DNA of 64,000 nucleotides, taken from Achatina immaculata (lineage: Eukaryota > Mollusca > Gastropoda > Stylommatophora > Achatinidae). A program made the position numbers and the translations under genes. Below, piece after piece: positions 57,589 through 64,000 of this stretch; position 1 is the first letter of the stretch; each line of letters opens with the position of its first letter. The DNA is taken from NCBI GenBank assembly GCA_009760885.1, contig CM019696.1, positions 42,330,221 through 42,394,220 on the forward strand, written 5' to 3'. The notes below the pieces were generated by a model. That model was not told the DNA's origin. It searched no databases and saw only the letters and a program-made list of their open reading frames with translations.

Positions 57589-59856
57589 TCCCCGTGTGGT
57601 ACCCGGGATCTGCAAAGAATAGGACCACTGTACCCTACCACGCATGATCATAAAAGGCGACTAAGGAGGGTTCAGCATAGGGCCAGCAACCCTATCTGGT
57701 AAAAAAAAAAACTATCAGACTGCTACAGAAACGGAAGCAAGGGAAAAACAAATGCAGGTGGAAGGAGAAATGCTTATCAGGAAACTGAGCCCATGAAGGT
57801 TGTGAATGAAAGCCAGCCACTGAAAGTCCCCAACCCGACTGCAGACCTCCTGGAACCTAAACACAAGATGCAAATAGGCAGCTGGAATGTAAGAACACTT
57901 AACCAGACTGGAAAACTACCACAAACCATCAAGAAAATGCACAGATACAAACTAGACATACTAGGAATACAAGAAGCAAGATGGACAGGACAAGGCAGAA
58001 GGAAATTAACAACACAGCACACAGAAGATACAATAATATGGTCAGGAAAAGATCTTCATGAAGGAGGAGTAGCACTGATTATAACAAAAGAAGCATCAAG
58101 AGCATTGCTGAAATGGACCCCAATAAATGAGAGATTATTATATGCACGGTTCAACTCAAGATGTGAAAGTGCAGTAAGAACACAAAATGGACAACTGGTC
58201 AGTGGAGAAAGAGAAAAAATTGAAAGATGGAGGGAACACTTTAACACCCTACTAAACAGAACACAAGCAGCACAAACAATAGACATACCTGAAGCAAAAA
58301 ACGGAACTAAACATCAATACAGGACCAATAACAATAAGTGAAGTAAAGGAGGCGATAAAGAAGCTAAAATCAGACAGGGCACCAGGTGAAGATGAAGTGA
58401 CTGCTGAGATGTTGAAAGCAGAAGAAACAGAAACACCAAAACAACTTTGCCGGATATTACAACAAATTTGGGATCTAGACAAAGTCCCAGAGGAGTGGAA
58501 AACTGGGATTATAGTAAAACTACCAAAGACGGGTGACCTCAAAGATTGCGGGAACTGGAGAGGCATTACCCTACTGCCACTCACCAGTAAAGTATTTTGC
58601 AGAATAATCATCAACAGAATTGTACCAGCACTTGAGGAAAAACTTCGGAAAGAGCAGGCAGGATTTAGGAAAGGAAGATCATGCATAGACCACATATTTG
58701 TACGTAGACAAATATTAGAACAGGCAAATGAGTGGCATAGCACAACATATGCATTGTTCATAGATTTTGAGAAAGCCTTTGACAGTGTCAACAGAGATGC
58801 ACTGTGGAAAATCCTAAGATGGCATGGCCTCCCCCATAAGATAGTAAATGTAATCAAAGTATATATGAGGGTTTTCAGTACAAAGTGATCTGTGGAGAAC
58901 ATACCTCCAGCAGCTTTAGTGTACAAACAGGAGTGAAACAGGGATGTGTACTATCGCCAACATTATTTATCTTGGCAGTAGACTGGTTAATGAAGGAGGC
59001 AACATCAGACAAACGCAGAGGATTACAATGGACCCTTGACACAGTGCTGGAGGATCTTGACTTTGCGGACTACATTTGTCTATTATCAACCAGTCACAAA
59101 GATATGCAAGATAAAATAAACAAGCTAACTCAGAATGCAAACAACATAGGACTAAAGATCAACGTAGGAAAGACAAAGTTAATGAAGCAAAATGTGAACA
59201 ACAGAAATGTACTCAGAGTAGATAACAAGTTAGTGGAGGAGGTCAACGAATTTGTATATCTTGGCAGTAGAGTAGTAGAAAATGGAGACATCACAGAGGA
59301 CATCAACAGCAGACTTACTAGAGCAAACCAGGCTTTTGCAGTGCTGCAGACTATATGGAAATTTTTAAAAAACTACGCATAAATATGAAAATCAGGATAT
59401 TTCAGAGTAATTTTGTAAGTGTACTACTCTATGGAAGTGAATGCTGGAAAATCACCAAAACCATAGAAAACAAGTTGAATTCTTTCCAGACTAAATGTTT
59501 ACGAAGAATTAGAAAAACAGTTTGGCCAAACACCATAAGAAATAACATCTTATTGGCAGAAATGCAGATGAAGCCACTGACAACAATTATTGAGGAAAGA
59601 CGCTGGCGATGGTTGGGACATGTGCTCCGAATGACTGACAACTCACTACCAAAAATAGCACTAAGATGGACACCACAGGGGAACAGAAGTAAGGGTAGAC
59701 CAAAAGAGATATGGAGAAGAACAACAGAAAGGATGTTGAGCAATAGAGGGCTCACCTGGGCAAAAGCAGAAAAAAAGGCGAATGACAAGCATTTGTGGAA
59801 AACCCTTGCGGAAGCCCCATGTGCCCTGGGCACTTAAGGTTCAGAGAGAGAGAGAG
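57589..59856 (+). mobile_element. RTE-B copy, both ends present, internally deleted
   Basis: 2268 bp between exact 13-bp duplications atgatttaggact (57576-57588 and 59857-59869). The 5' UTR is followed by an endonuclease start (IGSWNVRTLNQTGKLPQTIK, LDILGIQEARWTGQG, ending RLLYARFNSR), then a jump to the linker (REKIERWREHFNTLLNR), so most of the endonuclease is missing. The RT has PKTGDLKDCGNWRGITLLPL, AGFRKGRSCIDHIF, FIDFEKAFDSVNRDALW and VKQGCVLSPTLFIL. The polymerase box is FADY instead of FADD, with frameshifts near 58880 and 59365. The 3' end is (AG)n. It cannot move by itself. Confidence 0.9.
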
Positions 59857-59869
59857 ATGATTTAGGACT

Positions 59870-60176
59870 GAACAAGAGAGTACAGCGAGAAATGGAGGGC
59901 ATGGAGATGTTGTTTATAAGAAGGATGTTGAAGGTACCATGCCTAGCTAAGAAAACCAATGAAGAAGTCTTAAGAGAAGCTGGGGTTAAAAGCAAATTAT
60001 AGCAAAGATCAGAGGTAGACAAGCGAGATTTATAGGACATTTCCTGAGAAGAGGAAAATTGGAACACACTGTGGCAGCTGGAAAAAATTGAATGAAGAAG
60101 AGACAGAGGAAGAAAGAGAGAGAAGTTACTGGATGGGCTGTCAGTGTGGCTAGGAAGAAAGTCACCGGCTGATCTC
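59870..60176 (+). mobile_element. RTE-D fragment, middle piece
   Basis: Reads NKRVQREMEGMEMLFIRRML, then LDGLSVWLGRKSPADLI. It is split from 57400-57575 by one RTE-B copy and from 60642-60700 by another. The last piece reads SKDRELWREMIAYATWHGT with tail ttgaattgaattga. Confidence 0.75.
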
Positions 60177-60185
60177 ATAATCAAG

Positions 60186-60188
<3 letters not shown>

Positions 60189-60218
<30 letters not shown>

Positions 60219-60628
60219 GAACCTTAAGTGCCCAGGGCATATGGGGCTTCCGCAAGGGTTTTCCACAAATGCCTGTCCTTTTATCTTTTTTTTTTGCTCT
60301 TGCCCATGTGAGCCCTTTATTTGCTCAACATCCTTTCTGTTGTTCTTCTCTGTCTCTTTTGGTCTACCCTTACTTCTGTTCCCCTGTGGTGTCCATCTTA
60401 GTGCTATTTTTGGTAGTGATTTGTCAGTCATTCGGAGCACATGTCCCAACCATCGCCCGCGTCTTTCCTCGATAATTGCTGTCAGTGGCTTCATCTGTAT
60501 TTCTGCCAACAAGATGTTATTTCTTATGGTGTTTGGCCAAAATATTTTTCTAATTCTTCGTAAACATTTAGTCTGGAAAGTGTTCAACTTGTTTTCTATG
60601 GTTTTGGTGATTTTCCAGCATTGACTTC
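60189..60628 (-). mobile_element. RTE-B copy, 5' truncated
   Basis: The minus strand ends with NTFQTKCLRRIRKIFWPNTI, GHVLRMTDKSLPKIALRW and the (AG)n tail. The exact duplication cataatcaagtct lies at 60176-60188 and 60629-60641. Opposite in orientation to the RTE-B copy 330 bp away. Confidence 0.92.
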
Positions 60629-60699
60629 CATAATCAAGTCTAAAGACAGGGAATTATGGAGAGAAATGATCGCATACGCCACGTGGCATGGCACTTGAA

Positions 60700-61189
60700 T
60701 TGAATTGAGTGATTTAGGAGTGATTCAGAGTTATGAACAATTATTGTTTCATTCATAGTTCTGTCTAAAGTGGGTGCAGGTCTGTGTTAATTACAGTAAA
60801 CCATTTTGCTTCTGTCAGCGATCCTTTTTATTCTGTGTTTTTTGTCTGGTTATTATTTTTTGAGGTGATCGAGCGCAAGGGAGAGTGAACTCGCTTTTGG
60901 CTATGACACAGGTATGAACAGAAGGGTAACACACCTACGTTCCTCTGGTTAGGGACAGACAACAGACACGACTTAATGGGTCAAAACTTCCCAGCTTCTA
61001 GTAGAAGTCATATGTCGCCAGTCCCCGTCCTGCTGTCCGTCTGTATGTAACTACAAACTCCCCTCTGCCAATTGCCCCATGACGAATACAACCACGTACT
61101 CCTCTAGCACAAACTCATCTGAGTATTTCAATATTATACTGTCACCGCCATCTCTCTCCCTACCACTGCCCTTCCACGCCACCACACAT
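60700..61189. other. Intergenic stretch, nothing recognised
   Basis: No coding frame or repeat recognised. Confidence 0.45.
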
Positions 61190-61690
61190 GAATAGGAAAG
61201 GCAGCTACAGCTTGTGGTAAACTAAAGAAAAGGGCATAGAACATTAAAAGGTTAACACTGAAGACAAAGATTCTGATTTTTAAGACTTGTGTGCTCAGCG
61301 CTCTCTGATATGGATTTTGAAACACGAAGAACCTACGTAGGGCATGAGGGGAAAAAAAAACTGAACAGTTTCCGTCTTCGCTGCCTCCACACATAATGAG
61401 CATCAAGTGGTGAGAGAATGTAACTAACTTTGAGATTCTGCAGTGTCTTAAGCTTCTATCATTGATGACAACACTACACAGTAGAAGATTAAGTTGGCCT
61501 GGACATGTAACAAGAGTAGATGGCAGCCATATTCCCTGGTTGGTTTTGTATGGCGAACTTACTGCAGGAAGGAAGTCATATGACAGACCTCTATGTCAGC
61601 TGAGATATCAAAATAATTATAAATCATCCGTGCGAATTTTCTGTCAGCCCACGAGATCTAGGAACTATCTGAGGGGGAAATAAGGACCAA
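61190..61690 (+). mobile_element. RTE-E fragment (RT C-terminus)
   Basis: Reads LTLKTKILIFKTCVLSAL, then KKLNSFRLRCLH, and LHSRRLSWPGHVTRVDGSHI followed by PWLVLYGELTAGRKS. This is an RTE-type C-terminal region with stops. Confidence 0.7.
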
Positions 61691-61775
61691 ACTTAAAATT
61701 AAAAGACGCAAAATCAAGGAAATTGAACTTTGCAAAACAAATTGTGCTCGCTATTACTGTGATTAGCTATACAAA

Positions 61776-62158
61776 TCCAACATTAGTAACCCGGCAAGAC
61801 GATGGCTTGCAACACCCAACATTGGCAAACTGGCAAAACCCAATATTAGTAACCTGTTAACACCCAACATTGGTAGCCCGGCAACACCCAACATTGATAA
61901 CCTGCCAACACCTAACATTGATAACCCGGCAACACTCACCATTGGTAACCCGGCAACACCCAACGTTGACAACCCGGCAACACCCAACATTGATAACCCT
62001 GCAACACCCAACATTGGTAACCTGGCAACACTCAACATTGGTAACCCGGCAACACCCAACATTGATAACCCGGCAAAACCCAACATTGATAACCCGGCAA
62101 CACCCAACATTGATAACCCAGCAACACCCAACATTGGTAACCTAGCAACACCCACAAC
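61776..62158. repeat. Minisatellite, 24-bp unit
   Basis: About 16 copies of caacacccaacattgataac followed by ccgg or cctg. 24 is a multiple of three, which keeps frames open on both strands. Confidence 0.92.
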
Positions 62159-62334
62159 AGTTGATATTGGCCTCCTTCAAACCCATCTCCTTACACGAAA
62201 AGCGCCAGTTCTTTATTTTGTTCCACTGGTGTTACATACCAACTACCGCTGCCGATTATATACCCCAACACACCACTTGAAACTAAGAGAAAACTAGTTA
62301 ATAGCATTTACATACCAACACTGTGCTACTAATG

Positions 62335-62690
62335 CCAGACATTGGCACTTACTAAGAAACAACAGAATAAAATAACCACATGTGAAATGAGATGTCTTAG
62401 GAAAGTAACAAACGTCTTCAGGTTTGACAAGATAAGAAATGACAGCCACGAGGCTCTTCAGTCAAAGAACTACAGGGCACAGATCAAGAGGAAGACCCAG
62501 AAAGAGATGGATAGATGGTATCAGAGAGACAATCGCTAATTATGGCATAACAGTCACTGGGTCCACTTATTTAGCTCAAAAACGCAAATCGTGTCTCCCC
62601 TGGACACTTCGCGGTACAAGAAGGACAAAGTTTCAGGGTGCCACTAAAGGGGTTTGTGTTAGTTAATTAATTAGTTAGGGAGAACCACCA
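62335..62690 (+). mobile_element. RTE-F fragment (RT C-terminus)
   Basis: Reads NKITTCEMRCLRKVTNVFRF and DKIRND, then RSRGRPRKRWIDGIRETIAN. The 3' end is a ttagttaattaattagtt tail. The same family is on the minus strand at 16133-16450. Confidence 0.75.
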
Positions 62691-62739
62691 TCGATGTATT
62701 CCGGACACATCCATACATGCTACAGTCTAACAAACACAA

Positions 62740-62830
62740 GGCTAACCAAACAACAGAATACTAGACCAAGCTAACAAAGAACAGAATACCAGACCAAGCT
62801 AACAAAGAACATAATACTAGACCAAGATGG
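62740..62830 (+). repeat. Tandem repeat, inverted partner of 63025-63205
   Basis: Three units of accaagctaacaaagaacag and aatactag. Confidence 0.8.
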
Positions 62831-63024
62831 TAATAGAAGCAGAGAAGTCAATGATTTATGGCTGTATGGAGGAAAAGGACAATGATCAGAAATAGCAGCA
62901 GCAGTCAGTAAAGACAATACTAAATGTGACAAGAAGAAATCACACAAGAAATGACACACCATCAGGGCAAAGATTGGAGCAACACCAGTATTACATTACA
63001 TCAAGAAACAGCAAATCAAATTCT

Positions 63025-63205
63025 ATAGTATTCTGCTCTTTGCTAGCTTTGTCTAGTATTCCTTCCTTTGTTAGATTGGTATAGTATTCTGTTTATTGTT
63101 AGTTTTGTCTAGTATTCTGTTCTTTGTTAGCTTTGTCTAGGTAATCTGTTATTTGTTAACCTGGTCTAGTATTCTGTTCTTTGCTAGCTTTGTCTAGGTA
63201 ATGTT
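63025..63205 (-). repeat. Tandem repeat, inverted partner of 62740-62830
   Basis: Five units of tagtattctgttctttgtta with gctttgtct, the reverse complement of the units at 62740-62830. Confidence 0.8.
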
Positions 63206-63256
63206 ATTTGTTTTACAGAGTATTGAAAAAAATGTACTTCACTCTCCCTTCCTACT

Positions 63257-63259
<3 letters not shown>

Positions 63260-63309
<50 letters not shown>

Positions 63310-63310
63310 A
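63260..63310. repeat. (CT)n microsatellite
   Basis: About 25 CT dinucleotides with one interruption (ttt). Confidence 0.95.
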
Positions 63311-63544
63311 AATCCGAACCTTCTACCAGCGACCAAGCAAGTAAGCAGGAAACACAACACAGAGCTCGTGCAAGCATAAAGAAGGCGGGTCAAGTACGAA
63401 GTGAGTTAGGTCATCATGCTCGTTTCACACACTTGATTTTATCTCAGAGATGCTGAAGGTCAAGATGGGTTACCTTAAAAAAATTCTTCTGATCAAAAGC
63501 CTCCACTTCTCTCTCCCTTCGATAATCCTTATTTTCATCATTAT

Positions 63545-63930
63545 TGTACACTATGACCTCTATTATATTATTATACACCTTGACGTCGATTATATTACTG
63601 TACACATTGACCTCGATTATATTATTGTGCACATTGACTTCGATTATATTATTGTACACCATGATCTCGATTATATTATTGTACACCATGATCTCGATTA
63701 TATTATTGTGCACCATGACTTCAATTATACTATTGTACAACATGACCTCGATTATATTATTGTACACCATAACCTCGATTATATTTTTGAACACCTTGAC
63801 CTCGATTATATTATTGTACACCAACAATTCGTCTACATTATTTTACATCTTGACTTCGCTATATTATTGTTCACCAGTACCTCTCCTATATTACTGTACA
63901 CCAATACCTCGCCTATATTATTATACATCA
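63545..63930. repeat. Minisatellite, 27-bp unit (attatattattgtacaccat)
   Basis: About 14 copies of attatattattgtacaccat followed by gacctcg. The stretch between 63311 and 63544 holds nothing recognised. Confidence 0.9.
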
Positions 63931-64000
63931 TTCATTCATTCATTCCTTTGCATGTCCCTTGCGGAACTTTGCCTCCCAAACAGCACTCCTGTAGGCCTCT
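63931..64000 (-). mobile_element. RTE-C 3' end, runs off window
   Basis: Begins with the (attc)n tail and continues ctttgcatgtcccttgcgga, the same 3' end as RTE-C at 21250 and 51070. Confidence 0.8.

Noticed and set aside
61763..62155. 130-codon GVAGLSML repeat protein
   Set aside because: Translation of the 24-bp minisatellite; no start context or unique domain.

Overview
The window is metazoan nuclear DNA, probably from an invertebrate with repeat-rich introns. A lophotrochozoan such as a mollusc fits the transposon mix, but that is inference only. Most long open frames are retrotransposon remnants or tandem repeats. The one host gene is spliced, so no single frame shows it. It is a TMEM185 (TMEM185A/B) orthologue on the minus strand. 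Six exons, from the ATG at 49267 down to a donor at 17, join in phase to give 269 residues, and the 3' exon(s) lie beyond base 1. Exons: 49230-49267, 42507-42683, 38653-38860, 30705-30788, 13861-14037 and 18-141. Each has AG/GT borders and matches the human protein in order.

The introns are 3.6-16.7 kb and are filled with two kinds of material. The first is nested mobile elements. There are six RTE-like non-LTR families, called here RTE-A to RTE-F, several of them ending in their own short-repeat tail. There is an I-like element with endonuclease, reverse transcriptase and RNase H, and a near complete CR1-like element whose ORF1 carries an SGNH hydrolase. There are also an L1/Tx1-like fragment, a Penelope-like GIY-YIG fragment, three mariner remnants, a Tc1-like element with long terminal repeats, two hAT-type MITEs, a TTAA-flanked piggyBac-like element, a foldback element, a tRNA-derived SINE and a U2-snRNA-derived SINE. 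The second is about 25 minisatellite arrays, with units of 19-61 bp.

Layout: 1-13.8 kb (intron 5) holds I-like, RTE and Penelope-like fragments, minisatellites and a foldback element. 14.1-30.7 kb (intron 4) holds one I-like element (28440 down to 16450) split by a piggyBac-like element and by a 7.6 kb CR1-like element, itself split by RTE-C. 30.8-38.6 kb (intron 3) holds RTE-A, a mariner, and RTE-B containing a U2-SINE and an L1/Tx1-like fragment. 38.9-42.5 kb (intron 2) is mostly minisatellites. 42.7-49.2 kb (intron 1) has a mariner with a retro-insert and a 2.6 kb 26-bp array. 49.3-64 kb, upstream of the gene, is again nested RTE elements, a Tc1-like element and arrays.

The most unusual pattern is where the minisatellites come from. 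Several are tandem amplifications of recognisable sequence: two different segments of one RTE-C reverse transcriptase, one segment of an RTE-D reverse transcriptase, the ORF1 of the CR1-like element, and the 3' end plus splice donor of TMEM185 exon 4.
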